This document shows, piece after piece, positions 12,247 to 24,632 of a stretch of 64,000 nt of DNA. The stretch comes from Eucalyptus grandis (taxonomy: Eukaryota; Streptophyta; Magnoliopsida; Myrtales; Myrtaceae), in NCBI RefSeq assembly GCF_016545825.1, contig NC_052619.1:28435803-28499802 (forward strand), read 5' to 3'. The notes below the pieces were generated by a model that saw only the letters and a program-made list of their open reading frames with translations, was not told the DNA's origin and did not search any database. Both the position numbers and the translations under genes were made by a program. Position 1 is the first letter of the stretch; each line of letters opens with the position of its first letter.

Positions 12247-14550
12247 CTAAGCCCAGCTGAATGCCATCGGGCTCCGGACGGTCTGCTTCCCGTCCGACCA
12301 CTCCAGCTGCCCGAAGGCGTTCGTGCTCGCCGGCATCGCGCTCCCCGTCACCGTCACCGTGAAGGACTTCTTCTCCCCGGCCTTGCTGAAGCTCAGGGTG
12401 TCCGGCACGACCGCAATTTTCAGCCCGGCCGAGCCCGACGACGCCGTCGCCTTGTACGTCCCCGTGGCGGCGCCCACATTGGTGAGCGTCCTCGTGTACT
12501 TGATCGTGGTGGGTCCGCCGCTCGTCGAGTCGAAGCTCGCCGCGAATGACGGGTAGTTCAGGTCGTACAGGCTGTAGCTCTTGCTGGGGTCGCAAGTGTA
12601 GTTCCTCCGGGCGAGGGTGTTGATCTGGGACGACGTGTAGTTGAGCCCGCAGAGGAAGCCCAGGTAATCCTCCACCGTCAGATCGTAGACGAGCCCCGGA
12701 TTGAGGGCGGACACGGGGTCCACGTGTCCCGCCCCGTGGTCGAACGGCGTCGAGTCCTTCCCCGTCGCCACGTCCTGCAGCTTCCCGCCGTTCTTGTAGG
12801 CCACGTACGCGGTGGTCATGAGCGCCGACCTGATGGCGGCGGGGCTCCAGTCGGGGTGGGCCGCCTTGAGGAGGGCGGCGAGGCCGCTGACGTGCGGGCA
12901 CGACATCGATGTCCCGGAGATGATGTTGAACGCGACGCGGCGGTCGTCCACCGCGAGCCCCGTCGGGCCGATGCCCCCCGTCCAGCCGGCGAGGATGTTG
13001 ACGCCCGGCGCGATCATGTCGGGCTTCAGGACCGCCGGCGTGATGGAGTTCGGGCCCCTGGAGCTGAACGCCGCCACCACCGGCGACGGCTGGATCCCCA
13101 CCTTGGTCCCCTCGAAGAGAATGGTGGCCGTCGGGTTCGGGTCCGAGAAGAGGTACATCTTGATGGCGTCGCCGGACTTCTCCCCGACGGCGGTGGCGGG
13201 GAGGAGGTGGGCGTCCGCCACCAGCTCCTCGCCGTTCGCGGCGGTGTTGGCGAGGACCATCCCGGCGCCGCCGGCGAGCTGCACGACCGAACCCTTCTGG
13301 ACCCGGGCGTTCACCCCGCGGTCGCAGAGGACGATTTTGCCCTTGACCTTCGCCGGGTCCAGGGTGCCCATCATGCAGAGGTTACCGTTGGTGGCGTTGC
13401 TGACATTACCGGCGTAGACGAAGGGCAAAAGCGTCCCCTTGGAATTCCCGCTGTACAGCGACACCCCCGAGAAGTTCTTCCCGTTGCCGAGGGTGACGTA
13501 AGCGGGGAAGTCCCGATCCAGTGTGCCCGCGCCCACGGTGGTGATCCACGGCGCCACGTTGGAGAGGCTCATGGAGCTCGGGCCGGCGTTCCCGGCGGAG
13601 CAGGAGACGAAGATGCCCTTCTCCGCCGCCGCGAACGCGCCGATCGCGACGCTGTCCCGGTAGAAGTCCGGCGACCCGCCGCCGAGGGAGAGCGAGAGGA
13701 CGTTCACGCCGTCGACGACGGCCTTCTCCATCGCCGCCAGTATGTCGGAGCTGAAGCAGCCGCCGAGCCAGCACACCTTGTAGGCGGCGACCCGGGCGCG
13801 CGTGGCCATCCCGCGCGCCGTCCCGGGGGCGTACCCGAAGAGGCTGGCGCCGTCCACAGCGGACCCGGCCGCCGTCGACGCCGTGTGGGTGCCGTGCCCG
13901 TCGTCGTCCCTCGCCGACTTCGACTCCTTCGAGACGTCGATGGGGCCCATCGTCGCCTCGTACCCCTTGGAGAAGAACCGCGCCCCGATGAGCTTGCGGT
14001 TGCAGTTGGCCGCCGTGAAGTTGGTGCCGGACTCGCACGCGCCGCGCCACCCGCTCGGCACCGCCCCGAGCCCCGTGTCGTCGAAGCTCTTGCTCTCGGG
14101 CCAAACCCCGGTGTCGAGCACCCCGACGACGACCTCGTTCACCGACTCCGACGCCGGGAGCAGGGAGCTGCTCTTGTCGAGCCCCAGGAACTCGGGGGTC
14201 CGGGTGGTGTGGAGCTCGTACCGGAGCTCCGGCATCACCGCGAGGATCCCGTGCCGGGCCTCGAGCGAACCGGCCTCCTCCGCCGTCAGCCGGGCGGAGA
14301 AGCCGTGGACGACGGTGTCGTAGGAGTAGATCATCTGGGCCGAGCCGGAGACGGACTTGAGGGAGGAGTCGTACCAGTGGGCGTGGTGCTGGAAGGCCGC
14401 CGGCATTTGGGATTTGGCCATGTGGACGATGTAGGTCCTCCTCTCCTGCTGCTGCCCATTTCCATCCACATCGGCACGGAAACAGGGCAGGCCCGAACCA
14501 AGAACAAGAGCAAGAACTAGAAACAGACGATGAAGATGGAGAATCTCCAT
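12247..14550 (-). CDS. SBT1.7-like: Subtilisin-like serine protease, SBT1.7/ARA12 type
   Basis: An intronless gene for a 767-residue pre-pro-protease. Domains in order: signal peptide (about 1-26), I9 propeptide (TYIVHMAKSQMP at 39-50, to about 120), S8 catalytic domain split by a PA domain (about 370-480), and a C-terminal Fn3-like domain (about 670-767). All catalytic residues are present: Asp146 (VLDTGVWPES), His219 (DDDGHGTHT), oxyanion Asn321 (SCSAGNAGP) and Ser548 (ISGTSMSCPHVSG). The protein is secreted to the cell wall. The Arabidopsis relative ARA12/SBT1.7 acts in the seed-coat mucilage wall by controlling pectin methylesterase activity. Similarity to ARA12 runs through the whole length, including the pro-domain, so the subgroup call is firm. 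The frame stays open upstream to 14754, but with no ATG; the Met at 14550 starts a good signal peptide and lies just below a TATA box. Coding GC is very high compared with the flanks. Confidence 0.97.
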   Translation of the reverse strand: MEILHLHRLFLVLALVLGSGLPCFRADVDGNGQQQERRTYIVHMAKSQMPAAFQHHAHWYDSSLKSVSGSAQMIYSYDTVVHGFSARLTAEEAGSLEARHGILAVMPELRYELHTTRTPEFLGLDKSSSLLPASESVNEVVVGVLDTGVWPESKSFDDTGLGAVPSGWRGACESGTNFTAANCNRKLIGARFFSKGYEATMGPIDVSKESKSARDDDGHGTHTASTAAGSAVDGASLFGYAPGTARGMATRARVAAYKVCWLGGCFSSDILAAMEKAVVDGVNVLSLSLGGGSPDFYRDSVAIGAFAAAEKGIFVSCSAGNAGPSSMSLSNVAPWITTVGAGTLDRDFPAYVTLGNGKNFSGVSLYSGNSKGTLLPFVYAGNVSNATNGNLCMMGTLDPAKVKGKIVLCDRGVNARVQKGSVVQLAGGAGMVLANTAANGEELVADAHLLPATAVGEKSGDAIKMYLFSDPNPTATILFEGTKVGIQPSPVVAAFSSRGPNSITPAVLKPDMIAPGVNILAGWTGGIGPTGLAVDDRRVAFNIISGTSMSCPHVSGLAALLKAAHPDWSPAAIRSALMTTAYVAYKNGGKLQDVATGKDSTPFDHGAGHVDPVSALNPGLVYDLTVEDYLGFLCGLNYTSSQINTLARRNYTCDPSKSYSLYDLNYPSFAASFDSTSGGPTTIKYTRTLTNVGAATGTYKATASSGSAGLKIAVVPDTLSFSKAGEKKSFTVTVTGSAMPASTNAFGQLEWSDGKQTVRSPMAFSWA

Positions 14551-14593
14551 TGCTTTGCCGGTCAAAGGAAGATGAGGGCAGAGAAGGGGGACT

Positions 14594-14603
14594 CTATATA
14601 TAG
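14594..14603 (-). promoter_or_regulatory. TATA box of the subtilase gene
   Basis: CTATATATAG, a near-perfect plant TATA box, lies 44 bp upstream of the start codon. Transcription would start around 14560-14570, giving a 5' UTR of only about 10-20 nt. Confidence 0.65.
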
Positions 14604-17600
14604 AAATACAGAACCGCAGAATGCGAGAGAGTGAGCCAGTGAGGAGTGTGAAAGGCTGAACAGATTGGAGAGAGAGAGAGGGGGGAGCGGTCGGTGGGTA
14701 GTTGTCTGGATCTGTGAATGATTGCTCCGGGACAAAAGGGCCGAGGCGGGGCACGGGGTGGAAACAGCTTTGAGGAGAGAGAAAGGGTGGGGGGTCGGGG
14801 GCTGGTGCTCTGCTGCTCAGCTGGGATGACCTTTGATCATGCGTGCTCAGGCTTTAAAGATCCCCCTGGAGTTTTCTCTCTCTTCTTTCTCTTTCTCTCT
14901 CTGCTGCAACCATGTTAGTTCCCTTCTTTTGTGCAGGAGGTGAGGGGAAGAGAGAGAGACGAGAGACGAGAGGAGGTGGCGAACCAGCGCACCAAACCTC
15001 TATAATCAATGGCACGCAAGAAAGCTCGACGGTAATCTCTTTTCTCTCTCAAGCTTAAGCGTGGCTGCGTGGGGCCCTCCATCCGCCAATCGAGGTTTAG
15101 TATTGCAAAGGGCTTTCCTGGGGACGGGATGGGACGGGATGGGTAAGATTTGCCCTTACTTTTTAATTAGAACTGTCGAAATAGGTTAAAGCATATTTCT
15201 AGAATCTTACACACGAGAGATAGATACGTTCCGGACATTACTGACTTCGCCACGTGTTATATTCGGTGAATAAGTTTAGAATGATAAAACCCTCCATGAC
15301 ATGAGTGTTATATGAATACATAACTCACATAGATTCAATGTATCTTCATGATTATCTCTTTACACTTTCTCGCTCTTGTTCACTTGTATTATTACTTCAG
15401 TTTGGACATGAGTTTTCTTATAAACATAAATTAAGTCGAGTTGAGGTGTGTTGGGTATGAGTATATCACATTGAAATTTGGTTAAAAGGGATTAAATGAG
15501 TTTATTTAGCTTATGCCATTTTCGACCCGGCTTGACCCACTCATTTGACGGTTTTACAAATACTGTCAAAGTCGATAAATTATTTCATTGCCACTTTCCA
15601 TTTCGAATGAACTACAGAGGAGGCCTAACACAGAAATGTTTGCATGGAAGAGAGTTGTTAAGATACAACGTCAATGATGTCCAATGTGATAAATTATAAC
15701 ATGAAGTGGTTAACATATTTCAATTAACTCCAAAGTCATTGAGAGATATGACTTTTGAGTTTGCATCGTGTTCTCTAATAAACACGAGAACTTAGATTTA
15801 CGATGTTAATAGGCAGGGTAACTTTTGGTGTTATAGTAAGTAATTCAGCTTAAATTTTTCAATATGGCCATTCTTTGTTAAGTGGATTTTCGAGGACCAC
15901 AACGTTACAACGTTTTTTTACTCATGGCTCATAATAAATAAGAGGTATTAAAGTATTTAAATATCCAACATGTCTTTACCTATTAAATTAAACTTTCCAA
16001 CTACACTCCGACGTGATATCAAAATCAGTTTTTCGTCCCATATTTATTTCGCATATTTATTTCGTGTATGAGGCTCTTTGTCAATTGATTTTACGTGTCG
16101 TTTCCAATATGATTTGTACACGAAATTGATTACAGGGAGGCAATGGCTGAAGTTTTAAATACTCGCTAATCAAATACCAATATTCTAAGCAAGATCTTGA
16201 CTTTCACCTTTTGCTAGCTCACGGGTGTCTGTCGCTAGTTATTACAGCCATTATTATCCTCCATCGGTTGGTGGTGATATTTCGAATTTCTAACCTCCAA
16301 CCATCTTATCCTAACATTCATAAAAAATACAAAAAAGAAAAAGAAAAAAGAAAAACAACTCAATGAAGGTCACGAGCAACATTCCTATTTATTTAAAATA
16401 GATTAATCGTACAACAACACATAATTCGACTCACGTTGGGTTAGATTTTTCTCATTATTTCATGCGCTACAAACGTTTTTTCACTAGTCACTGCGATTAC
16501 CATCTAATGCAACAAACGACAGGGCAGTTGCTGTAAATTATTGGAACATGATTAATGCAATTATCATGGCCTTAGCGATGCGACATTTTTAGAATAAATA
16601 ACTGATGATAAGAATCGAATTTTCAACTGTGTTTCCACAATAAAAAATAGTCTCTATCGTGTAGGACCGAGGAGGCTAGCGACGTCGTCTTCTTCAACCA
16701 TCAAGATTCACAAAGAAGAAAACAAAACAAAACTTTCAAGGAAAATAAAGAGAGCCAAAAATCATATTCCAAGGTACGGTATTTTAAAATTCACGTCGGT
16801 GTCATTATCATAGACTCTTTATAAAAATCGCGTGCGATTAGGACTAAATTGCCGCCGTCCGTCTAAGTTAATGTGTGAATATGAGTAAGGATCGGTGTTG
16901 ATGCCGCTAAAGCAAAAGAGGGTTTGATAGAGATGCGCGAGATTCATGCATCGGAAAAGACGAAAATAGATAGGATTCTGGAGATGGCAAGGCAATATTT
17001 GAGTTTAGAGGAGCTTTGTTTAGGGCGGCGAAGGGTCGAATCTATCGAGTTTTTAGTATGCGGGGTCAACACTCGCGGATGATGATGCGATGTGTGCTCA
17101 TCTTTTAGCTACAACAAGAAAGTGCCGAGGGCCCATCAACTCCCTTTTTTAGGCTGAAGTCTTATGTCGAAATTAGTGCTCCGGATTCGGACCACATCGC
17201 GTTTACGTATGTAGGGCGTGCTTTGCAATTGTATCATAGGAAGTGATGCTCGCGTGAGATTTGAGTAACTCAATGAGGTTATGCATTTAGAGATGATCAA
17301 ATTACAATACAGGATCGTGGTCGATGAAAGGAGCATGAATTTCTTTAGTATTCACAATTTTGACAAGAAAAGTGAGCGTTGCTTATGTGGTCTAAGTTTG
17401 GATACAAGCTATGCACGGATTTAAATCGAAGTGTTTGGATTATTACTAATTTAGTCATGAATCTATTTCATGCATGGTGATTTGGCCCTTGTTTTTTCAA
17501 TTTTGTTAATGTTGTAATAAACTTTTGCAGGAAATTCTGATGTGATATATTCAGTTGATTGTTGTAGAAAAACCACTAACGTGGCAGTTCATGCAAAATG

Positions 17601-17611
17601 CCATCTTGAGT
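14604..17611. other. Subtilase upstream region and AT-rich intergenic DNA
   Basis: The first 300-400 bases are GA/CT-rich, typical of plant core promoters. A small GGGACGGGAT duplication lies near 15121. Beyond about 15200 the sequence is AT-rich, with no supported gene. Confidence 0.5.
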
Positions 17612-18907
17612 GGATGGCCGGCAATGATCGGATATTATAATGGCGATTTTTCAGCCGCAATTGACTGGAATGACAATACTAGAATTTTGTAGGAAAGTTT
17701 ACAGCTACGTTCATAAAATTAGAAAATTTAGGACCAAATTGATGCCCGTATAATAAGTTTAAGAACCGGTTCCGTGATGATGGTCCCAACAAACGTGGAG
17801 AAACCAAGAATCTCGAATTAAAATATACACATCCCATGTGGATAATTGAATGGTACCATTCTTAATTTTTAATTTCTCAATGGGGATAGGCTCAAGCAAA
17901 GATATGCAGGTACTTGGATGGTCCAAGCAAGTAATTGGATGGCCGGTAATGATTGGATATTACAATGGCTATTTTTCAGCCGCAATTGACTAGAATGACA
18001 ATATTAGAATTTTGTAGGAAAGTTTACAACTACGTTCATAAAATTATAAAATTTAGGACCAAATTGATGCCCGTATAATAAGTTTAAGAACCGGTTCCGT
18101 GATGATTGTCCCAACAAGCGTGGAGAAGCCAAGAATCTCGAATTAAAATGTACACATCCCATGTGGATAATTGAATGGTACCATTCTTAATTTTTAATTT
18201 CTCAATGGGGATAGGCTCAAGCAAAGATATGCAAGTACTTGGATGGTCCAAGCAGGTAATTGGATGGCCGATAATGATCGGATATTACAATGGCTATTTT
18301 TCAGCCGCAATTGACTGGAATGACAATATTAGAATTTTGTAGGAAAGTTTACAACTACGTTCATAAAATTAGAAAATTTAGGACCAAATTGATGCCTGTA
18401 TAATAAGTTTAAGAACGGTTCCGTGATGATGGTCTCAACAAGCGTGGAGAAGCCAAGAATCTCGAATTAAAATGTACACATCCCATGTGGATAATTGAAT
18501 GGTACCATTCTTAATTTTTAATTTCTGAATGGGGATAGGCTCAAGCAAAGATATGCAGGTACTTGGATGGTCCAAGCAAGTAATTGGATGGCCGGTAATG
18601 AATCGGATATTACAATGGCGATTTTTCAGCCGCAATTGACTGGAATAACAATATTAGAATTTTGTAGGAAAGTTTACAACTACGATCATAAAATTACAAA
18701 ATTTAGGATCAAATTGACGCCCGTATAATAAGTTTAAGAACCGGTTCCATGATGATGGTCCCAACAAGTGTGGAGAAGCCAAGAATCTGGAATTAAAATA
18801 TACACATCCCATGTGGATAATTGAATGGTACCATTCTTAATTTTTAATTTCTGAATGGGGATAGGCTCAAGCAAAGATATGCAGGTACGTGGATGGTCCA
18901 AGCAAGA
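17612..18907. repeat. Tandem array, four copies of a 324-325 bp unit
   Basis: Copies start with GGATGGCC at about 17612, 17937, 18262 and 18586, so the period is 325, 325 and 324 bp. The copies are visibly very similar, with scattered single substitutions (for example CGGCAATGATCGG, CGGTAATGATTGG, CGATAATGATCGG). The unit contains TTTTTCAGCCGCAATTGACT, AATTTAGGACCAAATTGATG and ACACATCCCATGTGGATAAT. It has no long reading frame. High similarity suggests recent amplification by unequal exchange. Confidence 0.95.
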
Positions 18908-21900
18908 GAACTTTCTTCTGTGGCTGACATTTGGAATAAAATCCATATAGATTATCAGGATTCAAGCCATTTTATTAAAAGTTAATGTAGACTCTAATCA
19001 AAGTCATTATGAAATTTTTTTCCTACCATAAGCTTTCTTAGTTGCTTGTCTCCAGTAGGTTAGACAAACATAGGACACTCCACTGGGTTTGTACCTGCCA
19101 CATTTTTTTAAGTGTCTGCAAATCACAAAATGACTCTTCCCCATCATTTCCAGCCTACTTCTTACCTGCTCTGATAGATAAAGGTCTTCCTTATGAATCA
19201 GCATCAAGAAACTGGTTGCCAATTTATGATTTTTTTCTCCCTTATTTTATCATGCATAATAATTCTTTTTTAAAATAAAAGTGAGTTGGGTTTCAGAAGG
19301 TTCTTGGAAGGAAGTACGTTCGAGGAAAACGCCCTCCAAAAAAAAAAATTAAAAATTATAATAATCGGTCATTATTTAGGTGAGATTAATGTTGTGTGAG
19401 GTCGATAGATCTAGGGGGGATTTGCCTTTTTGTCCTCTTAGCAGTGAGGCAAGATGATGGATAGATTCAGACTCGTTCCTATATTTACCAAACAGAAAAA
19501 AAGGTAATTCCCATTCCCCCCAACTAGAAAAAAAAAAAAAAAAAAAAAGAGAAGGGATGATTTTCTATAAAAGGTGAATTCCAATGAAGAAAATTTGAAG
19601 ACCATTTTCTCATGAGTCCCCAAAGCTATGAGAAATGCAAATCGAGGTATCGAATTCGGGGGTAACTGGGTAGTCAGAAAACAAATTTGTGTGTGAATTA
19701 AGCACACGATGCATGCATAATTCGGTTCTCCACTTCATTAAAAGCAAACAAACTCATAAACAAACACGTGTTTCCATGAATGCAAAGCCATTAATTCATG
19801 TTCTTCCTATCCTCTCAAATCCTTATGGAAACGGTTGTCCTCTCAATTTAAGGAGATAGATCAACTCAATTTACCTTCTAAAGAGTTGGCTACATATTAC
19901 TAGAATTGAAATAACATTTATAAGTAAAAGTTCGCGATAATGATTGACAAATTGGATTGAGCAAGATAAGAGCATTTCCATCTTTCATTTAATCTACACC
20001 TTATAAATTCATCCCCACTTGTATTTGTAAGCAGCCCCACATTGTTGATGTCTCTATTTCTATGCTTCCACAATTTTTTTTCAATGTTGGGGTCCCTTCC
20101 CCCTCCCCTCCATTGAAGATGCACCCAAAAATTAAAGAGGAAGTAGCCACAGAAACAGGGCAATGACAATGACCCTAGAGCCCCAGAAAAGGACCAAAAC
20201 ATAGCATTCAATGGTGTTTTTGGCGATGGCCCCTCGCAAGTTGAAACCGATTTGTCTTCCTCCTTCGGCCAGCTGCATCAGCCGCAATTGCAGAGAGGAA
20301 TCAGGTCACCGCTGCTCTGCTCGCAGTTATGAGCATGTTTGAACCTGTTTAGTTGACTGGCCAGACGATCCGGTGGCACGAGACCACTGGAAGACTTTGC
20401 CCGCACTGAATTCTAGACCTTCAGATCTGTCGCATCACTCGAATTCAGCGCCCCATGTGATTTGCTTCATCTCTTGAATATTTTGAAAGATTTAGGAATT
20501 CTGTGATCTAGTCTAGCAATGTACGAGGACAGATCCTACATGCGACATAAACCGCTGGAGTAGAACGAAAAAAAAAAATCAACGGGCGGATCATCTTAAA
20601 AGTATAGTAATTTTCAGATAATTAGATAAATGATTAATTATATGATCGATAGTGTTACCATTGATTAAGAAAGATAAGAGATATGAGGATGATTACTCAC
20701 CGGGCTTTTGAGTTTGATTTATTGAAGGAATGCCACGACCATGAAGGTGAATTACTAACGTTAGGGAATTTTTTTTTTTTTCCTGATATATTAATGTTGC
20801 TTGCAATTTTTATGTAAATTCATGAACTTTTGTACTCAATGTTACAAGACTTTGAGGTAAACTACATTTGAAGGATTTTTAATAACTTATATAAGCACTA
20901 ACATTAAATTATTGTTGTTGACGATAATTACTAAATATAGATACTATTACCCATGATAGTTTGAGGTATTTTTAATATTCCATTAGTTAATTAGTAAATG
21001 TTAACATTTAATATTATGAATCCTATAGTTAATTTATAATTTTATTCAGGCAAAATACCAATTACATGTGCTGACAAGTGATGGGCATCAAAGTTAAATT
21101 ATTGCCTGTAAGTGAGATCATCGATTACGACATACTCTTGAAGTTACAACTAGAAACGGGACCCATCCTTTCTTTTCTTTTTCTTACTTTTGTCCCACAA
21201 AACCTCAAAAGCACTTCTTGTTCGGTAAATTGATGACAATATATGGCAACTTCTAATGTACGATTTTTTTCCTCATAAAGTGTTGAAACAATTCTTTCAA
21301 TGTCAAAACTCTTTTTATCTACCTCTCATGTCTTAACAAACGTCTCGAAACACTCATCCACGCAATCCTCCTTTTTGAATGCTTGGTTTCAAGATATCCA
21401 TGGCTAATTTGGTCCCTCACTATGTCCCATTTACTCCCAAGATATTTTGCCAACGACCCCATGTAGCGGGCCTCTCCGTCCAAACACTCACATGCCTCAC
21501 AACCAATTTTCTTTAATTTTTTCTTCTAGGTTTATAAAATATCTATATCATTAAATTTTGTTCCGTTATCTCTTTGCATGTGGTCAGGTGCTACTAATGT
21601 ATGTAATTCGTGATACAAAGCCGTATATATTATGTAAATTATAGGATGCAATGCATGTGCACCTAGGAGTTAGGTCAAATGCATGCATCGAGAGTATTGA
21701 TTGATTGAGACCGATTAATTTGTAGAGTCAACAGTATAATCTTGCTCGAATACTTAAGTCAAGTGCTCCTGATCGAGCTCCAACACTTTGCCAAATTCGA
21801 CACCCTTTTTGGACAAATAGGCAAATTTAATGCTTTAATTACATGTACTTAGTTCCAACTTCCAACTACAAAAATTGGTAGCAACCGAGCGTGCGGCTTC

Positions 21901-23000
21901 GCTCAATCAATAGACAGTTATTGCAATGAAGAAATATGCTACTAACAACAATTGCAAGCAAGCAATAATAAGCTCCCTTGAGTGCTCTTTAAGCTATATT
22001 TGATCAGCTAAGCAAAAGAATAAAAAGAAGTAGGAAAAGCAAAAGTAAAAGGAAAAGGAGAGTTTTCATTACAACAGTCCTTAAAATCGATCGGCTCCAC
22101 ATGTCCTAATTTTCTCACCTTGGATACTACCACCATGATGACTTATAAAGGTCATTGTAATAATAGAACATTGTTTTGACTTTTCATATAATGTTGCGCA
22201 ATAATAATAATTGAATAATGCCCTTTTGCTTTTGTAAAACATGCTACGAAAAATGCCAAAGATATACCTCGATTGAAGGTGTCATTGAAATTCATCATAA
22301 CACAATCGGAAATGCATAATGCCCACTTCTGACTAGTTTCTAGTCTCACTTATTAGTACAGCCTTTCCAACTTTCACTCAATGTAAAGCCTATAAAAAAT
22401 TATGGAATATCCATGTTCGCTTGTCTAGAAGTTTATGTACTGCCTCTATAAATATGGTCTCTCTCCACTTATAGTTTAAATTTTTGGATTCAACTTTCTA
22501 ATACGAAACTCTAATATACAATTTGGTAGTTCGGATTGGACAACAAATTATCCTATCTAGTGTTTGGCAACCTCCTTTGGACTAGATAAATCCAGATAAA
22601 GTTTCAGATCACAAATTTGGAATAGGGATAGGATAAACTCAAACGGGATAAAAAAATTTAATAAGTAACTTATCAAATTCCATTATCTTTCAAAGATGGA
22701 GTGATGGAGTGACGCATCTGGATATTAACTCATTGGCACCCATACGAGGACCACCACCATGATAGACTTCTAACCACGGCACGATCGTTGTCACCTCCGA
22801 CCACTAGTGATCATCATTGCTGGCCAGATAATTGCATTTCGATGACTAAGGGTGATTTTGAGGAATCACGATGCAACCTAATTGCAAGTTAGAAAATCAC
22901 AAGTGGCATGGCTCCTTCCAATGATGTGACCAATGGGAATGAATTGAGAAGACCAATATTTATCAAGATATAAGAATAACTAACTAACCAAATTTAAAAG
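18908..23000. other. Intergenic, AT-rich, no gene seen
   Basis: No reading frame or RNA gene I can support. A poly-A run lies at about 19530-19549. A more GC-balanced patch at 20220-20460 has no frame that matches a known protein. Confidence 0.5.
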
Positions 23001-23090
23001 TAGTGAAGATCTTTGGTTAAAAACAAAAAATGAGTGCAAAGAAAGTAGTGAAGATCTTTGGTTAAAAACAAAAAATGAGTGCAAAGAAAG
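23001..23090. repeat. Perfect 45-bp tandem duplication
   Basis: The unit TAGTGAAGATCTTTGG...GCAAAGAAAG occurs at 23001 and 23046 without a mismatch that I can see. Confidence 0.9.
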
Positions 23091-23774
23091 GGATAGGTGT
23101 TTCAATCCAAAAGATACAAGTGGCCTGAAAAGAGTAGCTAAAAGGAAATATTTTGATTTGAAAAGATAGAGCTTCTTTGGCCAAGTGAAATGCATAGATG
23201 AGTCATCAAGAATTTTAATTGGCCAAAGTTAGGAGAGATGATGTGGTCAAATTAGAAGGTAGCAAATGGCTCTAGAATGCTTGAATGAGGACTTGAGCTT
23301 ATCAAGTGCATTAATGAGTTAAAGAGATGTTCAAATAGAAAAGTTACGAGTGGTGTACAATGATATGGTTCCAAAGTAGATATTTTAATAAGTTACCAAG
23401 ATATCTAGTAAATCAATATGTAAACAAAGAAATTAACTTCCATTTTAAACATTAGTGAATCAGAAAAATATTTTTGAATCTATTAAAATTATCAGCGAAA
23501 GATATTAAACATTAGAAAAATCTTAACTCAGTAAATTTAAAAATTGAAAATCAACAAGTATGTAATTCAGAGCATATTAGTCACTTGTTACAACTAATAT
23601 GGTGATAAATCTATTACCATCACTCTATAGTATCAAAATACATGTCAACATCTATCAATTTAATCTCAAAGCATCGCACTTTAGACTTGAAAAATCATCC
23701 TAATCATTATTACCAAATATAGAAAATTTCGGATGTCATATTTTTCAAGATTTTTTAATCCTATCTTAGATTAC

Positions 23775-24632
23775 ATTACGGCTCCATTTGTTTCTTGAAA
23801 AATGTGTTTTCAGATATTATTTTCAAAGAAGCTATTTTCTAGGAAAATAATCCTATTTTCTAGTATTCAGCTGAAATTTAAAAATGAACCAAAAAATATT
23901 TTTCGTCATTAAGTAAGGAAAATCTTTTCTTGCATGCACTCATTTTCATTTATTTATTTTTTAATTTTTTAAATTGATTTTTTTTTTTTTTTTTTTTTTT
24001 GCTTCCTTGGCCTTGGTCACTGTCACCAACTATCAATGGTTGGCAACCAGTGGCCATTGGCGAGCTTCGGCCTCGCTTGATCTGGCAAAGCCAAGCTTGC
24101 CCGAGGTCTACGAGCTCGAACCTTGCCAAATCCAATGAGTTGAGCGAGGCTCCGACCTCACCCAAGGTTGCAAAGCCTTGCTCGAGGTAGCCTCACTGGC
24201 CTCTAGCAACCTCGGGTGAGGCTCGAGCCCCGCCTAGCTTGCCAGATCTAGCGAGGCCTGAGCACGAGTGAGCTCGGCTTCGCTAGATTAGGCGAGGCTC
24301 GAGCTAGCTTGTGGTCAGTTGCTAGCCGCCATTGTGGCCAACGATCAGTCAAGGCCAAGGAGGAAGAAGAAAAGAAAAGAAAGTAAAGAAAAATTAAAAC
24401 CTTGATTTTGTAAAAAAAAAAATGAAACATAAAAAAAAATGAAAATGTGTTTGATGAAAGAAAGTGAAGTGGGAAAATTATGGAAAGTGGAAAAAATTTC
24501 CCCACTTTTGAATGTATTTTTTCTATCAGTGGAAAATGTTTTCCTTGACTAATTTATTTTTTGTAAAACGAATGCTGGAAAATCCGGAAAATATTTTCCT
24601 AAAAGTTATTTTTCATGAAATGAACGAAGTTT
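23775..24632. mobile_element. TIR element with GC-rich core, non-autonomous
   Basis: The left end (CCATTTGTTTCTTGAAAAAT) and the inverted right end (reading CTTCGTTCATTTCATGAAAA inward) match imperfectly over about 20 bp. Between them, A/T-rich arms with GGAAAA/TTTTCC motifs surround a GC-rich core (24000-24360) of repeated 'gcgaggc' and 'ctcgagc' blocks. There is no transposase. Elements with the same plan occur at 5507, 31937 and 44182. Confidence 0.55.

Noticed and set aside
12724..14520. Open frame of 598 codons on the plus strand, and others on both strands
   Set aside because: They are antisense or shifted shadows of the GC-rich subtilase gene. Composition is Arg/Gly/Val-biased with no domain.
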